From Chitinophaga solisilvae (GTDB taxonomy: Bacteria > Bacteroidota > Bacteroidia > Chitinophagales > Chitinophagaceae), in assembly GCF_009928525.1 (NCBI RefSeq), contig NZ_JAABOK010000018.1, positions 1 through 64,000 on the forward strand: a stretch of DNA of 64,000 nucleotides, given 5' to 3'. Every line of letters starts with the position of its first letter. Positions within the stretch are counted from its first letter, which is position 1. Shown piece by piece: positions 46,301 through 52,391 of the stretch. The notes beneath the pieces are model-generated. The model was not told where the DNA came from and searched no databases. It worked only from the letters and a program-made list of their open reading frames with translations. Made by a program: the position numbers and the translations under genes.

Positions 46301-46847
46301 CGCCGTTGCTGACACGCAGGGATAAAGGATCAAAGCCTACAGAGGTGATAACGAGGGTGGCATCTTCGGGGATGTTGCCCAGGGTGAATCTTCCGTCGGA
46401 GTTGGTGATGGTTCCCTGTTTGGTGCCCTGTACGATAACGGTAGCGCCGATGATGGGCTGGTTATCGGGACTGAGTATTCTGCCGGAGATGGCGATGGTT
46501 TGCCTTACCGGTGCTGCAGTAAGTACGGTAACGATCTTGTCATTGATTTCGAAGGTAAATGGCTGGCCCTTGAAAACCTCTTCCAGTGCGCCTTGCAGGG
46601 AAGCGTCTCTGAGGTGTACGGTCACCGGCAAGGCGTTCTTGGCGAACCGGGCGTCAAAAACAAATGAATAGCCGGTTTGAGCGCGGATAGTGCTGAGTAC
46701 CTGTTCCAGCCGGGCGCCGTTAACCTGCAGGTTGATCAGCTGGGAGAAAGCGGCTGCCGTTGTTTGCAGGAACAGGCAGGCGGCAAGCATAATGCACCGG
46801 GCATAGCTCTTCCAATGGCCTATGGGGAGGCCATGTTTCGTTTTCAT
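43308..46847 (-). CDS. SusC/RagA family TonB-linked outer-membrane protein with STN domain
   Basis: An 1179-residue receptor. A signal peptide (CIMLAACLFLQTTAAAFSQ) precedes an STN domain (VNGARLEQVLSTIRAQTGYS), a carboxypeptidase-regulatory-like domain (ISGRILSPDNQPIIGATVIV), the SusC plug (VNVTVGYGTQKRRETTAAIS; SVDVLKDASATAIYGSRGAN) and a barrel ending GFNFEF. The STN domain couples it to the FecR at 46898. With the SusD-like lipoprotein it would import an oligosaccharide or peptide. No glycoside hydrolase lies in the window to hint at the substrate. Confidence 0.96.
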   Translation of the reverse strand: MKTKHGLPIGHWKSYARCIMLAACLFLQTTAAAFSQLINLQVNGARLEQVLSTIRAQTGYSFVFDARFAKNALPVTVHLRDASLQGALEEVFKGQPFTFEINDKIVTVLTAAPVRQTIAISGRILSPDNQPIIGATVIVQGTKQGTITNSDGRFTLGNIPEDATLVITSVGFDPLSLRVSNGAINVTNSGLKSQLVKSGLQNLLITLVPSSSQLQEVNVTVGYGTQKRRETTAAISTIKGSQLQNKPSASIEGLLQGLAPGLLVQNNSGMPGGRSVVQIRGLASFSNSANSNVVSTPLFIIDGVPLEQDVFNPSDPRQAITSVLAGFSPFDLESVDVLKDASATAIYGSRGANGVIIINTKRGKVGKPIVTLNTQYGLTYYPSLRKTLGGKAERDFKIALYNQYKSSKVGGGATDMPIELTDSLNSFYNNSTDWQRLYFRDADLKNVNLGISGATENASYRIGVDYYKEKGIVLGSGFSRFSLTYNGIFKPTSRLTITGRANLSQTDASQKRGDTYNAAVVGNNFSSSFRPGPNSGFFDAFLESYNKGVNIDLTRRALAQLEVSYDIFKFLNLTSRASGNYEFYRTRTFEPSATRTDYKAAASYYSQEKVNLLSETFLRYYQTFKRHSVDLVVGNTINTSENNNIYGAATGGPSDAQQVIQGYPQANLKLETHNIRYGLLSYYSRLSYNYDKKYLLQGVIRADGSSKFGKDNQWGYFPSLSAGWVFTEEKFLRSNIGRWLNFGKIRASTGKSGTQYEDNYLAVGAYQTRSGDNATYNNIPLLNPNYGGGNGIALPNLTWQTTQDKGIGLDLEFFNSRLTATLDYYDKHTDGFLFPDALNSTSGYASRFVNSGAVRNYGYEAAITAYITKPGKNFQYSTTFIGAINRNELTKLPDFGRSVSRGNYAVGQPYLQIGRPLNGFYLLKYLGVYPDDASVPVNKYTGTRLYPNTSGFASQDPYRAGDIALLDVNGDGRIGVMPNDFSDRVYAGDPNPKFTGSFAHTFSYRFKNNATVQLELFFNYSVGGKVFNKVLADRIKGVSWTASENVNYPGGQRNLLDVSDLDFWRPDHTNAKYPVLNPWRYYGLSSYDFIGNYETNNDLFLEDGSFIRLNNVNLSYDFSNSVLNRWHIRRLRVYGGMNNVFLLTRYSGVDPENVDFYGYDLGNGYPIPYKFNCGFNFEF

Positions 46848-46897
46848 AAAAGTTGATTTTTAGGTAAGCGAATTAAATTCTGGTTGACTTCCGCCGG

Positions 46898-48073
46898 TTA
46901 TTGTCTTTCTACGGATAACCGGTCATTGTTCAGTTTAAATTTTATGTTACTTGTTTTCTCGATAGCTCTTAGTAATTGCGGCAGCGGCGTATTCCGTGAC
47001 AGCTGGCCGTATAGTCTTCCCGGAGGAAGGGAGGCATAGTCTACATCAATATCATACCATCGTTGCAGCTGATGCAGTACTACGCTGAGTTCTGTGTCTG
47101 AAAAATAGAAGAGTCCTGTTATCCAGGATGTTGCTTCTTGCGGATCGGTTTTAATGATCTGCAGCTGATTGTTTTCCCAGGTGGCCTGTTCTCCGGGGGA
47201 TAGCAGTACCGGGCTGTTGCTGTTATCCGGGGTGATGCTGATACGGCCTTCTACCAGGGTGGTGCGGGTATAGGATTCGTCCGTATATGCTTTAACGTTA
47301 AAGGCCGTGCCCAGTACCCGGATGGTCTGGCCGGTTGTGCTGACTACAAATGGTTTGCGGCTGTCTGCGGCCACTTCAAAATAGGCTTCACCGCTGAGTG
47401 TGACTTTACGTTGTCCCTCGCTGAATACGGTGGGGTAGTGCAGGGAAGAGGCGGCATTCAGCCATACGCGGGTGCCGTCGGGGAGTACTATTTTAAAATG
47501 TTTGCCCCGTGGGGTGGTGAGCGTATTGTAGGCAATAGCAGCGGCTTCACCCGGTACCGGCTGTGCAGTATAGGTGAGCGTTCCGGTATCGGTACTGACG
47601 GCCTTAGCGCCCTGCTGCCTGATAACGGTGTGCTGTTGATTGCTGTCAAGCGGTATTTGCCTGCCATCGCTTAATACCAGCATGACATTACCGGCTTTAC
47701 GAGGAGACAGGGCGGTGGCTAAACTGACCGGCGCAGATGGGGTATGCAGGAAAAGCCGGTAGCCGATGAAGCCCAGCAGCAATGCAATACCGGCTGCTAT
47801 ACAGGCCCACCAGGTAGTTAAAGGAATGACAGTCTTGCGGGCAGCCTCCATATTGGTTGCTGCCTTAATTTTATTGAACAGGGCATCTGCTTCCTGCGGC
47901 CGGAACACATCTTCCTGCGTGGCCGTCAATGATGGCAGCTGCGCAAATAATTCATTGTACTGCCTGCGGTAGCTGTTGTCAGCCAGCAAGGCATGCAGCT
48001 CCTGCCGCTCTTCAGCAGTAATGCTGCCGCCGACAGCCCGGTGAAATAAATAATGAAGCCTGTCTTCCTGCAT
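46898..48073 (-). CDS. FecR family anti-sigma factor
   Basis: A 391-residue anti-sigma factor from the ATG at 48073 (MQEDRLHYLFHRAVGGSITA); the frame extends to 48124. The cytoplasmic part is followed by one membrane segment (about 88-107, WWACIAAGIALLLGFIGYRL), a FecR domain (TTPRGKHFKIVLPDGTRVWL; VTLSGEAYFEVAAD; VLGTAFNVKAY) and a C-terminal DUF4974 domain (ELSVVLHQLQRWYDIDVDYA). It would relay the state of the SusC encoded downstream to the sigma factor encoded upstream. Confidence 0.94.
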   Translation of the reverse strand: MQEDRLHYLFHRAVGGSITAEERQELHALLADNSYRRQYNELFAQLPSLTATQEDVFRPQEADALFNKIKAATNMEAARKTVIPLTTWWACIAAGIALLLGFIGYRLFLHTPSAPVSLATALSPRKAGNVMLVLSDGRQIPLDSNQQHTVIRQQGAKAVSTDTGTLTYTAQPVPGEAAAIAYNTLTTPRGKHFKIVLPDGTRVWLNAASSLHYPTVFSEGQRKVTLSGEAYFEVAADSRKPFVVSTTGQTIRVLGTAFNVKAYTDESYTRTTLVEGRISITPDNSNSPVLLSPGEQATWENNQLQIIKTDPQEATSWITGLFYFSDTELSVVLHQLQRWYDIDVDYASLPPGRLYGQLSRNTPLPQLLRAIEKTSNIKFKLNNDRLSVERQ

Positions 48074-48155
48074 AGGTAATGCTTTTGCTGGTTGTCTATA
48101 TATAAAGACAAGCGGAGGTATCAAAAAGGAGATATGGGCGGAAAAAATTTTTTAT

Positions 48156-48728
48156 CTACTCAAAAAGCCGGATGGCTGCGAGGGAAAATAAAATGGTGAC
48201 ACGCATGCTCATATATTGATGGATGGACCGCAGTGCAAGCTGGTTGTATTTCTTGACGGAGTCGGTAGACAGATTCATACGCAGCGCTATCTCCGGATTC
48301 CGGTACCCTTGCGCCCGCAACAGAAATACCGTGCGCTGCTGTACAGGAAGCGCATCTATAGCCTTGTCCAGGATATCCAGCCGTTCATCATAGCCATTCT
48401 CCTGTTCCAGCGCCTGTTTAAAATATTCCTGCTGTTTTTTCCTTTCTGTAACAATACGGGTGAGATGATTCAGCGTTTGATTCCGCAACAGTATAAAGAG
48501 ATACGCATTAAACTGCCTGATCTGCGTCAGCTTCTCCCTGTCTTTCCAGAGCTTTACAAATACATCCTGGATGATTTCCTCGGTCTGTTCCCTGGACCCT
48601 GTAATGGTATGAATAATTTTTCCTGCCTGGTTGACGTAACCATGAAAAAGCTGTGCAAACGCCTGCTGACTGCCGCCTGCAACCTGCTTTATTAATACTG
48701 GCTCATTATCTATGCTCTTCAAACCCAT
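48156..48728 (-). CDS. ECF RNA polymerase sigma-70 factor
   Basis: A 190-residue FecI-like sigma factor. Region 2 (about 22-90: FAQLFHGYVNQAGKIIHTIT; TEEIIQDVFVKLWKDR) and region 4 (about 125-175: ALPVQQRTVFLLRAQGYRNP; EIALRMNLSTDSVKKYNQLA) are both complete. It heads the minus-strand FecR-SusC-SusD-fasciclin locus and probably controls it. Confidence 0.93.
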   Translation of the reverse strand: MGLKSIDNEPVLIKQVAGGSQQAFAQLFHGYVNQAGKIIHTITGSREQTEEIIQDVFVKLWKDREKLTQIRQFNAYLFILLRNQTLNHLTRIVTERKKQQEYFKQALEQENGYDERLDILDKAIDALPVQQRTVFLLRAQGYRNPEIALRMNLSTDSVKKYNQLALRSIHQYMSMRVTILFSLAAIRLFE

Positions 48729-48929
48729 GCTATATTTTAGAATATTGGTTGGCTGTGATTTTGGTATTATAATATAGAGGGATACTTACAATATTAATTA
48801 TACTGACTGAAAATAACGAATTAAATTTTCACAATAGATCATAGTAATTTAACCGGATGATGAATAAAGTATTATATGTAGAGCCGGATCCGGCCGGAAA
48901 TAAAAAAAAATAAAAAAATTTCCCGTTTC

Positions 48930-48956
48930 TGTCACGTTTCATATTTCCAGGGTGTC
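48930..48956 (+). promoter_or_regulatory. Putative ECF41-type promoter upstream of the AhpD-like gene
   Basis: TGTCACG (48930-48936) and TGTC (48953-48956) are separated by exactly 16 bases, 45 bases before the ATG at 49002. From memory of the ECF41 literature the target motif is TGTCACA-N16-CGTC; this site matches 6 of 7 and 3 of 4 positions with the exact spacing. The sigma factor at 49522 is of that group, which supports self-regulation of the pair. Confidence 0.65.
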
Positions 48957-49001
48957 TTGTATGTGTAATTCATCTTTAAAACACTTTAAAAATATAGCAA
49001 C

Positions 49002-49463
49002 ATGGAAACAAGAATCGACTACAAAGAGACACCACAGGGAATGATGGACGGCTTAATGCGTACCGGCGGATTTATCCGGAAATCCGCAATCCCGCACACG
49101 CTGCAGGAACTGCTGCACTTCCGCGTGTCCCAGCTTAATGGCTGCGCCTTCTGTCTGGACATGCACGCCAAAGATGCCCTGCACCAGGGAGAAGATCCGC
49201 AACGTCTCTTCGGACTGGCAGCATGGAAGGAAGCGCCTTACTATACGCCTGCAGAAAGGGCGGCGCTGGCGCTGGCTGACGGCCTCACGCAAAAATGCGA
49301 AGTGACCGACGAAGTTTATCAGGAACTGACACGTCACTTCTCCAAAGAGGAAATTGCGGTGCTGGCACTCCTGATCTCCAATGTAGGCACCTGGAACCGC
49401 CTGAATATCACGTTCAGAACTCCGGCAGGATGGTACCAGCCAGGCCAGCCGATGGGTTTATAA
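49002..49463 (+). CDS. AhpD-like carboxymuconolactone decarboxylase family protein
   Basis: A 153-residue protein with the AhpD redox motif GCAFCLDMHAKDA (Cys48, Cys51, His55), which in relatives reduces peroxides with a thiol partner. The rest is the all-helical CMD fold (ERAALALADGLTQ; EIAVLALLISNVGTWNRLNI). Its partner is the ECF41-like sigma gene 58 bases downstream. ECF41 factors are typically encoded next to such genes and switch on only that target. Cytoplasmic; the natural substrate is unknown. Confidence 0.93.
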   Translation: METRIDYKETPQGMMDGLMRTGGFIRKSAIPHTLQELLHFRVSQLNGCAFCLDMHAKDALHQGEDPQRLFGLAAWKEAPYYTPAERAALALADGLTQKCEVTDEVYQELTRHFSKEEIAVLALLISNVGTWNRLNITFRTPAGWYQPGQPMGL

Positions 49464-49482
49464 AATTGCGCTATTATTGCAG

Positions 49483-49505
49483 GAACAGCCGGTTACCGGC
49501 TGTTC
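49483..49505 (+). terminator. Stem-loop between the AhpD-like and ECF41 genes
   Basis: A perfect 10-base stem GAACAGCCGG (49483-49492) and its complement (49496-49505) with a TTA loop, followed by TTAAAA. It could cut transcription after the AhpD-like gene and lower sigma expression. It lies 16 bases before the TTG start of the sigma gene. Confidence 0.6.
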
Positions 49506-49521
49506 TTAAAACCGGTATACA

Positions 49522-50361
49522 TTGAAAGACTATCAGAACATTTTATTCCCGTATGCCTACAACATCCTCGGCTCCGCCGAAGATGCCCGCGATGCCATAC
49601 AGGACGTGCTCACAAAATTTTACACAGATCAGCGCCAGGACATTGAAAATGAGAAAGCCTATCTCGTAAAAAGTGTAATCAACCACGCCATTAATATGAA
49701 GACCCGCCGCAAACAGACCGTACAGCCGGAAGTCTGGCTGCCGGAACCGGTGGCCACCGAATCCGCAGACGCCAATGTTTATCTGAAAGATATTCTGTCG
49801 TACTCCCTGCTGGTATTGCTGGAAAAACTGAATGCCAAAGAGCGCGCGGTCTTCATCCTGAAAGAGAGCTTTGACTATGCACATGAGGAAATAGCGGACA
49901 TGCTCGGCATCACCGTAGAACTGTCGCGCAAGCTGCTGAGCCGCGCCAAAGCCAGGCTGTTCAAGCCGGAGGAGAAGCCGGAGGTCAGCGTTCGCAATGA
50001 ACGCACCAACGCCATGCTGCAGAACTATATCGACGCCATCAGGGGCCGCAACCTGGAAAAACTAGGTTCCCTGCTCGCCGCCGATATCGCCTTCTATGCT
50101 GACGGCGGTGGTAAAGTCAACGTATTCAGAAAAGTCTGCACCGGCGCTTCCGAAGTGGCCGACCTGCTTACCCATATCTATTTCACCTACCAGACAAAAG
50201 CCAATATCGTGGTGAAAGAAATCAACCACCAGCCGGCCATGCTGTTCTACAACGGCGACACCCTGGTTGCCTGCACCGTTTTCGATATCGCTCCTGAAGA
50301 TGGAAAAATACTGCAGATCAGTGCGGTAGTGGATCCGGGTAAGCTGAGAAGCCTTGTGTAG
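49522..50361 (+). CDS. ECF41-group sigma factor with SnoaL-like C-terminal domain
   Basis: A 279-residue sigma factor. Regions 2 and 4 lie at about 5-60 and 95-148. A fused SnoaL/NTF2-like domain follows (about 160-279). The ECF41 hallmarks are present: WLPEP (72-76) in the linker, DGGGK (194-198) in the extension, and DPGKL (271-275) where NPDKL is usual. In this group the extension acts as a built-in regulator instead of a separate anti-sigma. The start must be the TTG at 49522: an in-frame stop lies at 49507-49509, and the next ATG would remove region 2. Copy D of the palindrome begins three bases after the stop. Confidence 0.9.
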   Translation: MKDYQNILFPYAYNILGSAEDARDAIQDVLTKFYTDQRQDIENEKAYLVKSVINHAINMKTRRKQTVQPEVWLPEPVATESADANVYLKDILSYSLLVLLEKLNAKERAVFILKESFDYAHEEIADMLGITVELSRKLLSRAKARLFKPEEKPEVSVRNERTNAMLQNYIDAIRGRNLEKLGSLLAADIAFYADGGGKVNVFRKVCTGASEVADLLTHIYFTYQTKANIVVKEINHQPAMLFYNGDTLVACTVFDIAPEDGKILQISAVVDPGKLRSLV

Positions 50362-50364
50362 TAT

Positions 50365-50482
50365 TAATTACGAATTACGAATTGCGAATTACGAATGTGG
50401 AGCGAAGATTTAAGCGGATAAAAAATCATTCGCTTAAATCTTCGCTCCACATTCGTAATTCGTAATTCGCAATTCGTAATTA
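50365..50482. repeat. Heptad-armed palindromic element, copy D
   Basis: Arms of 52 bases (50365-50416 and 50431-50482) pair with two mismatches around a 14-base loop. It has the same outer heptad order as copy C, with AATTGCG shifted by one unit between arms. The core is GAGCGAAGATTTAAGCG. It begins three bases after the ECF41 stop codon; no T-tract follows. Confidence 0.92.
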
Positions 50483-50530
50483 TATAAAGTCAGCTTAAAA
50501 TTATATAACACTTCTTCCCCCAATTCCCGT

Positions 50531-50538
50531 TAGTTTTG
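50531..50538 (+). promoter_or_regulatory. -7 box of the HYC_CC_PP gene
   Basis: TAGTTTTG is a full match to TAnnTTTG and lies only 6 bases before the ATG at 50545, so the transcript may be nearly leaderless. No clear -33 box is visible. Confidence 0.5.
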
Positions 50539-50544
50539 TCGCAA

Positions 50545-50943
50545 ATGAAGAAGTTCATCGCGCTCATATTAGCCGTCCTTTACATGGGGTCCTCTACGGG
50601 GGCCACTTTCCATATGCATTACTGCAATGGCGTGCTGATGGATGTACAGCTGTGGCATAGCAGTGGTACGCAGTGCAGCAAATGCGGCACTACGCATAGT
50701 AAGAGCTGCGCTAAAAAATGCTGCCGGGATGAACATAAAACCGTAAAGCTGGAGAAAGACCAGAAGGCAGCTGAGAATACACTGCACTTTATGCAGCTGG
50801 CTGTGGCGGCAGTGCCGCTACCGTGGCTGGAACTGCCGCAGGCAGATGTAGTACGCCTGACAGCCGTAAGGCCGCTGATTAATGCGCCGCCGCGAAGCAG
50901 TAAAGTACTGACCCATATCCTGCACTGCACTTTCCGTATCTGA
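50545..50943 (+). CDS. HYC_CC_PP family small exported protein
   Basis: A 132-residue protein from the ATG at 50545; a TTG lies three codons earlier. A signal peptide (FIALILAVLYMGSSTGA) is followed by the conserved HYC (in FHMHYCNG), CSKC, KKCC and, near the end, INAPP. These are the landmarks of the HYC_CC_PP family, which in Bacteroidota sits next to metal RND pumps. The cysteine and histidine content suggests copper or similar metal binding in the envelope. It precedes the CusA gene by 157 bases in which nothing else was seen. Confidence 0.8.
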   Translation: MKKFIALILAVLYMGSSTGATFHMHYCNGVLMDVQLWHSSGTQCSKCGTTHSKSCAKKCCRDEHKTVKLEKDQKAAENTLHFMQLAVAAVPLPWLELPQADVVRLTAVRPLINAPPRSSKVLTHILHCTFRI

Positions 50944-51099
50944 TTATTCCCCTATCGCGTATACCCCTGACCGTTATTTCGCAGCACCGTACGCGATCTT
51001 CTTACCGCTGCAATACATCATACAAGATTTCCGACACATATTACGGCTGACACCAAGCAGCCACCGGGCTTTCTGTGCCCGCATCCGAAACATACTGTT

Positions 51100-52389
51100 A
51101 TGGTACATCGAATTATTGAATGGTCCCTGCGCAACCGGTTTATTGTGCTGGTGATGGCCACAGCCCTGTTTGCCTGGGGGATCTTTGCCGTAAAGAAAAA
51201 TCCTATCGACGCCATCCCTGACCTGTCCGAAAACCAGGTAATCGTATTCACTGAATGGATGGGCCGCGGCCCCCAGCTGATTGAAGATCAGGTGACCTAT
51301 CCGCTGGTAACCAACCTGCAGGGACTGCCCCGCATTAAATATGTGAGAGGCTCCTCCATGTTCGGGATGAGCTTTATCTATGTCATCTTCAATGACGATG
51401 TAGATATTTACTGGGCCAGAGAACGCGTACTGGAAAGACTCAGCACCGTGTCCAGCACCCTGCCCGCCGGCGTGACGCCGCAACTCGGCCCCGACGGTAC
51501 TGGCGTGGGCCATATCCTCTGGTACACCCTCGATGCACCCGATATGGACCTGGGCGAACAACGCGCCCTGCAGGACTGGTACGTGAAGTTTGCCCTGCAG
51601 AATGTGGAAGGCGTCAGCGAAATAGCCTCCTTCGGCGGTTTCCAGAAACAATACCAGATTACGCTGGACCCCAACAAACTGCTCTACTACCGCCTTTCGG
51701 CCGGAGAAGTCATCAACGCTATCCGCGCCAATAACAACGAATCCGGCGGCCGCAAGTTTGAACTGAGCGATATCGGCTATATCATTAAAACATCCGGATA
51801 TCTCAAATCGGTACAGGAAATAGAGAATATTCCCGTCAAAACACAGAACACCATTCCCGTGCGTGTTGCAGATGTAGCCACCGTACAGATGACCGGCGAA
51901 ACCCGCCTCGGCATCTTCGATCAGAATGGCGAAGGCGAACGTGTAGGCGGTATCGTAGTCATGCGCTACGGAGAAAATGCCGATGCGGTCATCAACAGGG
52001 TAAAGGAGAAAATGAAAGAGGTAGCCAAAGGATTCCCCGACGGCGTAAAATTCGATATTGTCTATGACAGGGGAGAGCTGATAAAAGAATCGGTAGACTC
52101 CATCAAACATACGCTGATAGAGGAAATGATAGTGGTGTCTATCGTAGTCATCATCTTCCTGTTCCACTGGCGCAGCGCACTCAGCATCATTATCCAGATA
52201 CCCATCACCCTGGCGGCGAGCTTCATCCTGCTCAATGCTTTCGGTATCTCTTCCAACATCATGTCGCTCACCGGCATCGCCCTGGCTATCGGTGTGATCG
52301 TGGATAATGGCATCATCATGAGTGAGAATGCCTATAAACATCTCTCAGAACGCTATGCGCAATGGCAGGAACAACAAAAAAGCAAGTAA
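51100..52389 (+). CDS. cusA: CusA/CzcA heavy-metal RND pump, N-terminal part (frameshifted)
   Basis: The first 429 residues of a heavy-metal efflux RND pump. Membrane segment 1 is at about 12-32, the periplasmic porter region follows (IPDLSENQVIVFTEWMGRGP), and segments 2-4 lie at about 340-415, ending IGVIVDNGIIMSENAYKHLS. The frame then stops at TAA (52387-52389) just after a run of six A. The rest of the pump continues in the -1 frame from 52392. Adding one A to the run would join both parts into one protein of about 1075 residues, the normal length. Either the gene is broken, the base is a sequencing loss, or the pump is made in two parts. Confidence 0.88.
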   Translation: MVHRIIEWSLRNRFIVLVMATALFAWGIFAVKKNPIDAIPDLSENQVIVFTEWMGRGPQLIEDQVTYPLVTNLQGLPRIKYVRGSSMFGMSFIYVIFNDDVDIYWARERVLERLSTVSSTLPAGVTPQLGPDGTGVGHILWYTLDAPDMDLGEQRALQDWYVKFALQNVEGVSEIASFGGFQKQYQITLDPNKLLYYRLSAGEVINAIRANNNESGGRKFELSDIGYIIKTSGYLKSVQEIENIPVKTQNTIPVRVADVATVQMTGETRLGIFDQNGEGERVGGIVVMRYGENADAVINRVKEKMKEVAKGFPDGVKFDIVYDRGELIKESVDSIKHTLIEEMIVVSIVVIIFLFHWRSALSIIIQIPITLAASFILLNAFGISSNIMSLTGIALAIGVIVDNGIIMSENAYKHLSERYAQWQEQQKSK

Positions 52390-52391
52390 CT

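Noticed and set aside
50974..52341. 455-residue open frame on the minus strand
   Set aside because: It lies wholly antisense to the CusA gene, with a His- and Cys-rich composition typical of a mirrored membrane-protein frame and no recognisable motif.
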